From: Megaleporinus macrocephalus
Taxonomy: Eukaryota; Chordata; Actinopteri; Characiformes; Anostomidae
NCBI GenBank assembly: GCA_021613375.1
Contig: CM038725.1
Coordinates: 15,621,175-15,685,174 of the forward strand
Direction: 5' to 3'
DNA length: 64,000 nt
Notes under the pieces: generated by a model
What the model was told of the DNA's origin: nothing
The model's database searches: none
The model's input: the letters and a program-made list of their open reading frames with translations, nothing else
Position numbers and translations under genes: made by a program
Shown here: piece by piece, positions 51,421 to 64,000 of the stretch
Layout of the letters: each line of letters opens with the position of its first letter
How positions within the stretch are numbered: position 1 is the first letter of the stretch

Positions 51421-52938
51421 CCATTCATTTTCACTTCTTTCTAGAATCTTCTGCATAAAGATCATCTTTGTATGTTGGCTGCGTTAAATCTTTGCGTGGC
51501 ACATGTGCATGTTTTAGGTTTTCCACACTGCGTAAAATGACACGAGACGTGCTGTGATAAAGACTGCCTGCCTCCTTTCGCCTTCGCCACAGAGTGAAGA
51601 TGTGATGGGGGATTTGAAGTACGAAGGGCTTTGTGGTCGACTCCTTTCATTTTTCTGACCACAAACACTCCCGTTCTCAAACAAACTGGACCCCCCTCCC
51701 TCCCTCCACCCCTCGCTCACCACCAGCTAGCCGTGAAAGATCAGCTGACCTCTGGGTCTCCGTCCACTCGGGTCAGTTTGAACCCGAATTAAGGCACGCA
51801 CCCCCTCCCCGTCAGCCCCTGCCACAGCTAGGCAGTTATTTTTCAGTGATATCATTAACTGACGTGGACTGGACGCGAGGGAGGAAGCAAGACTTTCAGG
51901 GATAAATGCCACGACTGGATAAGCTGCACTGTAGATGAAATATTTTAGGAGAACATGTGGGGACGGTTCGGATCACTATGCATTCTAATGGATCGTAAAA
52001 GAGACAAGAACAATAAAAAAGAAAGTATGGAAAAATTCACGTCCTGGTTTCTAACGCATGGAAGACACGAAAACCACCCAAATTTCTCATTCAGATTAAG
52101 ACCGTTCGTTTCTACTCTGCCTTTGAAGAAAGAGAGGGGCCAGGTCACTCTAAAAGAAAGGGAGCTCCACAGACCCCCTCCCTCATCTCCCCCCCACCCT
52201 CCCAGTATCCTCAACCCCCATCGTTTGGAGCACACACGCATATTCTTCAGCAAGCTGGCTTGAGCTTCTACAGCATAAATAAGAAGCTTCGTGTGCAGCA
52301 GGCCATGTAGGCCATACAGCAATGACCAGTTCAGCCTAGAAGGGACCCAGGCGTTTATTCAGCGTGTTTCATCAACGCAACGCTGCTAAAACCACAGCTA
52401 TAAAAACACAGGTTCATACTTTACATTTAACCGAACAATCCGAACCGCGATAAAGACTGGGGGCTGCACACCGGCCTATCAGGCTTTTGTTAGTAGTTAA
52501 TTCTCCACTGATTTTCTGCACTGGTGTTCGTTCTTCAAGTCTCCTATTGCCGCGCGCATTAGGTGGAGGAACGCGCGTGTATTTATCAAACGGCCAAACT
52601 ACAGCCGACTAGAGGCCAGACAGGCAGGATAAAGGGCGGAGAGGAGCAGCACACACAGCCACATAATACCTCTGTCACCAGCCGGCCAGTATGGAAGGGA
52701 TGAAAAATACCCTTCCACAAAACGCTCCGGTCATTTGTTATCAAAGAAAATAGAAGCCATGCTGAGAAATTAGTCAAATAAAAACGAAATTAGAGCGATA
52801 TTAACAACGACATAATTCACCGAGCCTGTCAGACAGCCGGTAGAACCAGTGTCCATAAACGACTGCTTATTCTGGCTAAATGAACATGAAATTTTGGCCT
52901 TTGTAAAAAAAAATATATTTTTTTAAAAAGTATATATT
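51421..52938. other. Non-coding intergenic DNA, mixed composition
   Basis: No exon is supported. Overlapping open frames at 51460-52330 on both strands have no family match. The block is GC-richer at 51540-51900 and 52120-52700. Confidence 0.4.
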
Positions 52939-53008
<70 letters not shown>

Positions 53009-53009
53009 C
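52939..53009. repeat. (GATA)n microsatellite
   Basis: About 17 units. Confidence 0.95.
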
Positions 53010-53242
53010 TATTTATAAATATTCATTATTATTTCTAGCAGCAGACAGTGCTGGTGAAGTGTAGGAAGTGTCTTGTTTTAAATGGCAAATCCTAATATGT
53101 ATTTGAGGTTATTTGAGGATAATAATGCGGGCAGAACACAGCATGCAGTGGGTGCTCCACTTACTTACTACACTCTACACTACAACCACATCAAAATAAT
53201 TATCAATAAGTAGGTTTACAGCTGGCAATGATCTAAAATCGA

Positions 53243-54669
<1,427 letters not shown>

Positions 54670-54702
54670 AGGAAGAGCGCAGGAAGAGCGAAGGAAGAGC
54701 GC
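54670..54702. repeat. Three tandem 11-bp units (AGGAAGAGCGM)
   Basis: AGGAAGAGCGC, AGGAAGAGCGA and AGGAAGAGCGC are adjacent and differ only in the last base. The unit contains the ETS-type core GGAA. Confidence 0.9.
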
Positions 54703-55829
54703 TGGACGTCCGAGCCGTGCTCCTCTCGTCTCAATTCGCGGAAGCCCCCCAGTCCCCCTCATAGCCAAACGCTTTGAGTGAAGTGCAGTGCAGATTGAGA
54801 CATATTGAGCCCCCTTTAAGGGGGGATCATTTCATGTGGGAGGTTGGACGCAAAGTTTGGACTCGTGACTGGCATTCCGGAGAGACATGCATATTTTAAA
54901 ACAACAAAGCAAGATAGAGACGGGGTGGGGAGGAGAAGGAGGAGGAGGAGGAGGAGGAGAAAAAAAACTTGGAAAGAACTCACTAAGTGATAAACAGCTG
55001 TCATTGTTGGACAAGGTTTTTGCGCGCGCATTTAGTTGTGTATTCCCACAGAATATTCTCACGTGCACTGAAGAATCGTCTCTCAAAATATTTGGATATT
55101 TTGCTCACATTTATTTACCCAGTCTGTACAAGCACTGCCCATTAATCCACTGATATTTACCTCCAGTGCCAAATAATGTGCTCATTAAGTGATATCGACT
55201 CCTTCCCCTCTCTTCAAAAGTTCACGAAAAAGTTGCAAACTTTTTTTTTTTTTTTAGATTTTTTTAAATCTAGGACCAAACAGATGTATGAACATTGGTT
55301 GGCTGTTTTATTTTTTTACCACAATAAAAAACTCGCATGTCTGACATGAAAAGGCACGAGTTGTCAATATAAATGTAGTGTAGATTTGTTAACATGTGCT
55401 GACTGACTGCCATTAAGAAGCTTGTCTACATGTGTTGGCTGAAACGATGCCTAAGAGCAGAGTAGAAAACGCATGGTGTTGAGTTAGATATCTCTTTCAG
55501 TTGTCAGTGGTGGTCCATGGGTATGGAATGCTAATAAGAACCCCCCTCCTCCTCCTTCTCCTCCTCTTCTCTCCTCTCCTCTTCTCTTTCCTCTCTCCTG
55601 CTCCTCCTCCTCCTCCACCGTGTCGTCTCTTTCCTTTTCTCTCAGCTGGCAGAAGGGATCGATAGCTGACCCGATGGTTTGGCCAGTGCTTTATTTATCT
55701 GACCAGGCAATGATATTATCAGCCTTGAACGTTATATACAGCAAACGTCTTCCTAAATCAACACAAAGGGATCGCTTACACAGCGTTCTGGGCTTTCTCG
55801 CCTGCCTCCCTCCCTCACACCAGGCCCGA
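54703..55829. other. Non-coding intergenic DNA
   Basis: (GGA)n lies at 54931-54959, a T run at 55240-55255 and a CT/CTCC-rich stretch at 55540-55620. No exon is supported. Confidence 0.4.

Positions 55830-55864
<35 letters not shown>
55830..55864. repeat. (CA)n microsatellite
   Basis: About 17 CA units. Confidence 0.95.
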
Positions 55865-55867
<3 letters not shown>

Positions 55868-56189
55868 GAGCACACATGCATGTTGAGGCGTCGCCTTATG
55901 TTACGTTCACAACTGGGGATATTTTATATCCTGTTGTGTTGGATTTGATCCATGGCTTAGAGCTTCGCCGCGGAAGGAGAATTATGCAGTGATCATAGAG
56001 AATGTTAACAGTAAATGCAGCGTCATCCCAGGTTGCCTGCATATGGTCTCCGGTGCATGGAGACATATTTTTTAAACGTGATCAATTCACAAAAGTAAAC
56101 GATGAGACATCTATTATGATAAATGCTCGCTTCAGTTGACTGGTGATGTACTTCATTTAGTCATTCATATAACTAAAATATACGTGGAA
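55865..56189. other. Non-coding intergenic DNA
   Basis: Unique sequence with nothing recognised. Confidence 0.4.
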
Positions 56190-56243
56190 CGATTGCATTT
56201 GAATATAAATTTTAGGTGTACATATCAATAAAAACTGCTCGTG

Positions 56244-56293
<50 letters not shown>

Positions 56294-56400
56294 AATAGGT
56301 TGTATAGCTATATGGGTTATATAAGTATAACTGTATGGGTACATGGTTATGTTTATGGTCAATTTTATGAAATTTAGGCATATGTATGAACGTTTGCAAG

Positions 56401-56458
<58 letters not shown>

Positions 56459-56583
56459 TTGACATATATACTGTGTTTGACATATATACCAGGCAAATGG
56501 TGAATTAAATTATTTGATTTTATGCATTTTAGTATTATATAAACACAAATTACACGTAAAAGAACGAAACCACATATAGATGT

Positions 56584-56630
<47 letters not shown>

Positions 56631-56697
56631 TTTGGCAATTTCAAATTGAATGTTCTGAATTTTAGGCATGCGTATGAATAAACATTACACATGTGAC

Positions 56698-56786
<89 letters not shown>

Positions 56787-56930
56787 GCATAAAACGAGGA
56801 AAGAATGACCACAGCTATTGTTTTTCTAGATACACGACAAATTCAAAATGAATTTACTGCATTTTATAGTTTTTAGGGAGGCATATAAACAAAACGTACA
56901 CGTGGAAAGTAAGACAGGCATAGAAAAAAG
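56190..56930. repeat. Higher-order array: GATA blocks and related spacers
   Basis: Four (GATA)n blocks (56244-56292, 56401-56456, 56584-56630, 56698-56786) alternate with spacers that are copies of one another. The spacers carry a phrase like TTTTAGGCATATGTATAAAC followed by an ACACGTG-like end just before each GATA block. Five spacer copies are recognisable, including one at 56787-56930 that is not followed by GATA. The YLSI-type open frames here are artefacts. Confidence 0.85.
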
Positions 56931-59322
56931 AAGTTAATTAAGGGCAATTCAAAAATTAATTTTGAAATTAATTTGAAAAAAAGACAAAAACGCACTAATG
57001 TGCACTTCTTAAAACTTTTTTGTACAATGTGTCAGTCGCTTGCAAACGTCCCGTTTCACGTTAAGAGCCTTTGCATGAGTTTTCCAGCCCTCAGCCCAAG
57101 CAGGAAACATCAAAAACCATAAAATATGAGTGAACAGCCAGAGAGTGTCAGATAAACACTCGTCTCTCAGCCAAGCGCAACTAAGCTAATAGTTCTGACA
57201 CAGCTGGTCCAGAGAGACCATTAAACATCCTCAGCCCACAGAGAAGATTGTGCCTCTTATAGGAAGGAGCTCTGTACCGCGTTCAGGTAAAACTGCCATG
57301 TAAGTGACGCGGGACAAAAAGAAATCGTAAGAAAAAAAGAGGGGTGAAGATATGAGGGCTAAAATCTGAGCAAGCAAGCTTATCGGCGCGAATCGAGACC
57401 AAAATAGCGAATTCTTCTAAAGTCTATGCAGGCTATATGATTCATGTTCCTTATGGATAAATCTCACTTTGTTAATTAGTAACACATGGCACGAATTCGG
57501 TCCTTAGCAACTATTGCTTTATTTAGCCTCTAGTCTAACAAATGGAGATCTCAATAGAACGGGCTCTGCTTAGAATGCGATAGAAAAAAATTCTAATTCT
57601 TCGGGGATTTTTTGATCTCATTATTGCTGAACATGAAAGTGTTCCGAGCTTCTACTCAACGCGATGGTCAACAGTTTAGAAGAAACGTTATATAACAATA
57701 TGAAGATTCCCCTCGCCTCCCATTTTTTTTTTCTTACCATAGTTTATGGAGCTGAAAGGACTCACTAGCATGCTTCACACCTATATTCACGTCACACATG
57801 TGAATTTTAACATTGACGATTTACATGCTTTGTGTTTGCTGCACAAAAGCTCAGTGGAATCCCCTTGGGTGTTTCAGCTCGCGCTCCTGATAGCGACTAA
57901 GCGTCTATTTTCAATTCAAAAACCTTCAACTTGAGAAACATTGAGAAGAAAAAAAAAACAACAAAAAACAAGAGCAGTCAAAGAGCCATTGTCTCGGGTC
58001 CTTTGGGGTAATCAATCAAAAACGTCTGTGCTTGTACGTGGTCTTGCGACTGTTTCACTCCAGTCTGTTCACAAACGGGTTGGAAGAGCTTTCATGGTGA
58101 GCGAGGCTTGTTTTAGTAATATTCTGTTTGTCTAATGCCTATAATTAGGCTGCGACAAAAAAAATAAACAGAAGCAGCGTGATGCACCGTCTACACTTTT
58201 TATCCCCATCGGCCAAAATCACCAAACTCAGCACCGAAATCTTCCAAGAAAAGAAAAAACCCATGCTACAATGTGTATGTGTGGCATTTGACAGCCCTCT
58301 TGAACTCTATACCAGCTCAGGCTTATAAGCGATCTATGATATGCACAAAAAATGCCAACGTCAGCTTTGCTTGGCGTTTTTTCCCCCCCATTTTCTTTTT
58401 TAACAGTCTGGCTTTATAACGAGGACATGACCAAAAAAACCCACATAGCATTCTTTTTGCTTGGGTCGACCTCTCTCGGAGCGAGAGCAGACCACTTTCT
58501 AAAAGTTCGCCCTTCTCCAAAAAAGCCACATTTGACAAATTCACTAATACCCAGCGCAGACAAGCAGCGTAATCGGTCCCTTCGAGAGAAAAAGAAAAAA
58601 AAACACGCATCATTTCCAGCCCCAGAACATGAGAGGCTGGAGTGCAGATGTGGGAATACGGAGAAGGGGGGACAATTGCAAAGCAAGAAAACAAGCAGGT
58701 TTTCCCTCCATAGTCGTGCCCAATGGTTTGAGGCCGAGCACGAATTTCTCACTGTCTTCGTACAATACATCACATTTAGTGTTGCTATCGAGCGCCTTCC
58801 ATGCAGCAGTGTACATTTCCCAGATTGATCACGCATAACTGCTGCTGTGAAACATTCGGAGCCTCACAGCAAAATAACATTAGTGGGGTGTTTTTTTTTG
58901 TTTTGTTTTTTGTTTTTTGTGCGAGTGTATGTGTGTGTGTGTTGGGAGGGGGGTCATTCTCATCTGTAGGGACAGGCTTCGTCTCTTTATTTGTACCCAA
59001 GGCCTTTACCTCCCATTCTCTTTCTCTCTATGTCTCTATCTCTCTCTCTCTCCCTCTCCTTGAGCAAGCATTTCAATCCAGCCTGGGAAAAATATTAAAC
59101 ATTAATGTGCTGAAGCAGGCATAGATCTTTGAAGCAGTCGCTAGCAACGTCACACAAATTGGTGTCTCCAGCTAATATACAGCAAAAAAAACCCAAAAAA
59201 AACGAGTGAGACCTCAGTGCAGAATAGGACATGGACCACACATATAATGAAACGCCTGCATATGCAACAAACGTGTGATTGGTCTTAAAATATTGGTGTT
59301 GTTATTACATTCTTATGAAGTC
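56931..59322. other. Non-coding intergenic DNA
   Basis: No exon is supported. 57040-57400 and 58320-58860 are complex. The second shows long overlapping open frames on both strands without family matches, and includes poly-A and poly-T stretches. Confidence 0.4.
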
Positions 59323-59323
59323 G

Positions 59324-59400
<77 letters not shown>
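59323..59400. repeat. (ATCT)n microsatellite
   Basis: About 19 units. Confidence 0.95.
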
Positions 59401-59401
<1 letters not shown>

Positions 59402-59464
59402 GCAGTCTGTCAGTCCAAGTGGTGGCACATGTGTGTGATTTATTCATTAGTAAATATAGACTTA

Positions 59465-59465
<1 letters not shown>

Positions 59466-59527
<62 letters not shown>
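59466..59527. repeat. (AAT)n microsatellite
   Basis: About 20 AAT units. The poly-Asn open frame here is an artefact. Confidence 0.95.
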
Positions 59528-60052
59528 TAATAATACCATAGCCTACAGCAACACACCATCTGAACAATATAAAGCATATATAAAACGTGCTGAGAATGAG
59601 ACATAGTTGCCTATTTCTTTTTTAATAGTATAGTCACCATCACACAACTTCATCAAGCGACCCTTCTGCACAAGCATATCATGAGTTGAGCAAAATGGAA
59701 GCAACAACCAATAAAAAACAACAAAACAAAACAAACAAAAAGAAACAACGAAAATATCAAGACGAAACAAACAAAATGTATTTGAAAATGATATATTAAA
59801 AGTGCTTTTTGATTTCTCATGTCTTTCCTCTTTGACTGATGATTGACTCAACACACGCACTCACACACACACTCTCTCTCGCTCTCTCTCTTTCATACAC
59901 ACAACAACCAACCAAGAAAAGAAAAAAAGTAAGTTTCACCGGCGTCCTCTCCTTAAAATGTCCATGAGGTCAGTTTTTTTCCTTTCTTTCTTTTTTGTTG
60001 CATGTCCATAGCATCATTTGGGAGGAAGAAGAAGAAGGAAGTGGTGGTGTTG
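59528..60052. other. Non-coding DNA downstream of nr2f1
   Basis: AT-rich sequence with CT and CA repeats at 59860-59892. It may contain distal nr2f1 3' UTR if a later polyadenylation site is used. Confidence 0.4.
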
Positions 60053-60110
60053 AGGGGGGAGGTGGGGTGGTGGTGGTGTTGTTGGGTGGGGGGGTGGTGG
60101 TGTTGGGGGG
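60053..60110. other. G-rich tract, possible G-quadruplex (plus strand)
   Basis: At least five runs of three or more G within about 60 bases (near 60053-60058, 60064-60067, 60084-60086, 60088-60094 and 60105-60110). It lies about 60-120 bases past the candidate nr2f1 polyadenylation signal, with the G-rich strand being the template strand for nr2f1. Confidence 0.6.
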
Positions 60111-60149
60111 AGTTCAACCATCAGTGATATTGTCATTGCGATTAGACTG

Positions 60150-60812
60150 TTTCTTATTTGTCTAAAATTTTCTTTATTTTTTAACGTTTTAAATTCTCAC
60201 TTCAATTTTAATTCTTGGAGAACATAGCTTCAACAACATATATCGCACTCATTATAAGAAGCAAAAGGTTATATCAAAAAATCATTAGTATAGAATCACA
60301 GAAAAAAACAACTGGTTTAGAACCAGAAAAAAATACAAAACAGAGATACATAGACACAGGACATTTCTTATAATTGCTCGGAAACATTACTTTTCCCGCT
60401 AAGTCTTGATTCATTGTTTTTTTTTTCTTTTTCTCTTTTACTGCGCATATGATGTTCTTCAATTTATCTGTACGTATTTTGTTTTTGTGGGTTTTTTGTT
60501 CTTTTTTACAAAAAAAAAAAGGAAAATAAAGACTAATATTTTACAAAATGGAGCGTGTTCTTGGTGATGGCGATGGATTTACAAGGAAGTAAAGTCCAGT
60601 TCTTTAAGCTTTATACATTACGTATTCCATCTCGGTCCGAGAAGACAACAGAAGAAGAAGAAGAAGAAGAAAAAAAACAGTAGAGAGAAAAATGTCTTCC
60701 AAGGTGATCAGAAACCAGGTCCTATATATAGTCTTCTTGGAAGAGGGCTGTAGAGTTTTTTTTTTTTGGTCCTTTACGTCTCTCTCTTTTTGTTTTTACT
60801 CGCTCACTGGGA
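60150..60812 (-). other. nr2f1: nr2f1 3' UTR (proximal estimate)
   Basis: Sequence following the nr2f1 stop on the minus strand, up to about 25 bases past the first AATAAA. It includes an imperfect A/T-rich composition and a (TTC)n run on the transcript strand (plus-strand 60649-60671). Longer isoforms cannot be excluded. Confidence 0.55.
60173..60178 (-). terminator. Candidate polyadenylation signal AATAAA for nr2f1
   Basis: TTTATT on the plus strand is the first AATAAA after the stop codon in the direction of nr2f1 transcription, about 635 bases away. An ATTAAA variant lies near 60205. Confidence 0.5.
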
Positions 60813-61091
<279 letters not shown>

Positions 61092-61718
61092 TCAGAGAAA
61101 AAATGAACGACAAGAACAAGAGCAGGTTAGCGTTCACCACCGCAAACACCATGCATCACGCAGTGCACGAGCAGCTCCGTCATTCTAAACAAACAAGACG
61201 AGGGCGCAATCCCTCAAAGAGCGACGGGACGGATTCCCCCCCGCGTGGCACGGGAGATACCACACGCGCGCTCGTAAATCAGACCCAACAACCCAGTCCG
61301 CATCATCTTCGTTTTTAAAGATCCACTGCCTACACGCAGTGGAGTGATGGTGGTGGACATGGCGGCCATGTTTGAAACATGCAGCTGCACATATGCAAAA
61401 AAAATGGAAGGTAATAACTGAATTAAGGCTTAATTACTTTCGAGATGCTATCTAGTCATTTCCTCCTAAAGCAGAAGCAAGACCACTAAAAGCAATCAAA
61501 ATTATGACCAGAGCCTAAATTTAGGTATAGGGCTAAAACAACATTACATGAGAAGACGAGTTGTATTCCCGCCGTCTTAAACGCACCAATGGAGTTCGCC
61601 TTATTTACTCAACGGACTTGTAATACACGATTCTTCCCAGCCTGTAGTCTTAGCATAACCTATTTAGTATATCAGTTTCAATTCCAATATATGTATATAT
61701 TACAATCGACCGTGCTCT

Positions 61719-61720
<2 letters not shown>

Positions 61721-61793
<73 letters not shown>
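61721..61793. repeat. (AT)n microsatellite in nr2f1 intron
   Basis: A pure AT run of about 70 bases. Confidence 0.95.
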
Positions 61794-61794
<1 letters not shown>

Positions 61795-62753
61795 CATAAT
61801 TTGGGCGTGGCATCCCACCTACCTGCAGTTCTACTCAAACTGATGCTAATTGCATTTTACTGTACCGCACTTTGGTTCAGCACGATGACCTTCTACACTT
61901 TTGAACTGTCCAGACTAAAATCTCTCAGTAATACGTAAACAGTGATGTGACCTTATGCTCTGTGGCTCTACAAAAAGCCAAAAAGTAGGCAGACTTGTGA
62001 ATATACTTCAGTATGCAATTAATTGAGTAAGTAAGTAATGGACGTTAAAAGGCGTTTGTTAATAATTTATGGTTTCAATTTAATAAGACGCCAAGATATA
62101 CTGGCCTATTATCGCCTTTCAATAAACTGAAATTGTAAAATTAAGATGTTCATTTTAAGAATCACACTCTCAGAAAGCTCATGTGTAGTTCTACATTTAG
62201 CCGTTATGTTCACCAGCCGTTAAATTCCAGTCCAAAACGCAGCTGAAACGAGATGCAGTCTAACTACATACATTTTATCGTTAGCAGTTTACTTGCAAAA
62301 CTCCTGGAGCTCCATTAAGAGCAACTGAATGGTAAGTGACTACGGGTCATCTAGAGGTTGACGTCACTGCTGAGGAGACATTACAATTGAACGGGGAGAA
62401 AACGTTAAAAAAATACTATACGCAAAGAAAATAAACACTTCCCTTTCAGTACTTTTTCCCTAGTAAGTTCTGAAACGCCATGCCAGGTCATACGATGCCC
62501 TAAAGAATTGCGGCCTGTTATCTTAAACTGTACAGCTTAGCGCATTTAATACCATTTTTAATGAAAAAGGCATAAAACACTAAAAATCAAACTTGGCGAC
62601 GAACATCTCCTTAATGTCAGCTCCTCCACATGGCAGTGCAACAAGCCACAGTGTGAGGAAAAGCACGCGACGAAATATTTTCCTTGCTACCACCAATCAG
62701 CTGGACCACTTGAGCTGCGTGCTGGACCTTATTCTTTATTTATTTACATAACA

Positions 62754-62847
<94 letters not shown>
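62754..62847. repeat. (AT)n microsatellite in nr2f1 intron
   Basis: A pure AT/TA run of about 94 bases, among the longest in the window. Confidence 0.95.
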
Positions 62848-62850
<3 letters not shown>

Positions 62851-63491
62851 TCAGACTACTATTAGGTTGGTTGGTTATACTATTATAGTTTTTTTATGTT
62901 TTGTTTTTAATAAAAAAAATAAAATAAATATTTTGCTTTGTACATATTTGATACGGGCATAAAAATGTAGTATTGGTAATTGGTAAAATTAACACACACC
63001 TAGTACGCTCTCTAGTCTATTTGGCCATACTGTCTATACTATGTCCACCCGCGGTCAATCAGGCTATCCATTTTGGCCTACAATTTTTATTTTTTGTTTG
63101 AAAGATTATCTGAACAGCGAGGGCGTAAACAGTTTGCCACCATGTTGTCTGTGGCTTGATCATTTAGCAGTGACCCCCAAGTCCTTCATAAACAATCGCT
63201 ACAGAAAACTATGTGTGTACACGCTTATCTTCAAACGTGCCCAGATTGACTAGAAACTATATATTTAAAAATGCACAGTATTTCAAAACGTAGACTCATT
63301 TATTAGTCTACTGTAAAAATAAAATCTGGAATAGGCCTATGTTTTTAGAAAATAAGCTCGTTACATCCACGAAGATTCTAAAGGGGACTGTTATAAATGT
63401 GTGCCTGGTTTTAATTAGCTTGAAAAATACCTTCTCAGTGTATGCTATTAAAAAAACAACTACTCCATTTGTACGACTAGTTTTACCCTCA

Positions 63492-64000
<509 letters not shown>

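Noticed and set aside
56190..56930. Regular repeats and spacers resembling a CRISPR array
   Set aside because: The repeats are GATA microsatellites with similar spacers, in a vertebrate genome, with no cas genes.
58323..58836. Overlapping frames of 123-158 codons on both strands
   Set aside because: No recognisable domain, no splice or promoter context, and open on both strands at once. Possibly part of a non-coding transcript, but not called as a gene.

Overview
This is vertebrate nuclear DNA, almost certainly from a teleost fish. It has spliced genes with GT/AG junctions and long introns, and it is rich in AT, GATA, AAT and CT microsatellites. Tc1/mariner relics carry terminal repeats typical of fish. 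The three coding exons that can be supported are fish-like versions of two vertebrate genes. An otophysan such as a catfish or characin would fit, but the species cannot be fixed from the sequence.

Coding content is small. (1) At 37070-37233 (+) lies the terminal coding exon of fam172a (ARB2A). It has an AG acceptor, a conserved C-terminal block and a HEDL-stop end. By inference, everything to its left (1-37069) belongs to the last intron of that gene, because no earlier fam172a exon was seen. (2) At 60813-61087 and 63584-64000 (-) lie the last two coding exons of nr2f1 (COUP-TF1). They encode most of the ligand-binding domain and are separated by a 2.5-kb intron. The rest of nr2f1 lies beyond position 64000. 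The two genes are convergent, with about 23.6 kb between their stop codons. The same nr2f1-fam172a neighbourhood is known in mammals.

Layout: 1-37 kb is intronic DNA holding an inactive Tc1-like element (6.3-7.4 kb), a small non-autonomous Tc1-type relic (8.7-9.1 kb), two elements sharing a second type of Tc1-like terminal repeat (10.2-11.6 and 23.8-24.7 kb), a 1.5-kb polypyrimidine tract with an internal duplication (12.1-13.6 kb), and several GC-richer blocks that may be regulatory. 37-60 kb is the intergenic interval. It holds microsatellites, a 226-bp near-perfect palindrome (45975-46200), a higher-order GATA array (56.2-56.9 kb) and more possible regulatory blocks. 60-64 kb is the 3' part of nr2f1.

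nr2f1 is a developmental transcription factor, and such genes often have enhancers inside introns of a neighbouring bystander gene. The non-repetitive blocks inside fam172a and between the two genes are therefore reasonable enhancer candidates, but conservation could not be tested here. I found no convincing new gene system. The most unusual structures are the long palindrome, the GATA array with repeated spacers, the duplicated polypyrimidine tract, and a four-copy dispersed repeat that I cannot name.
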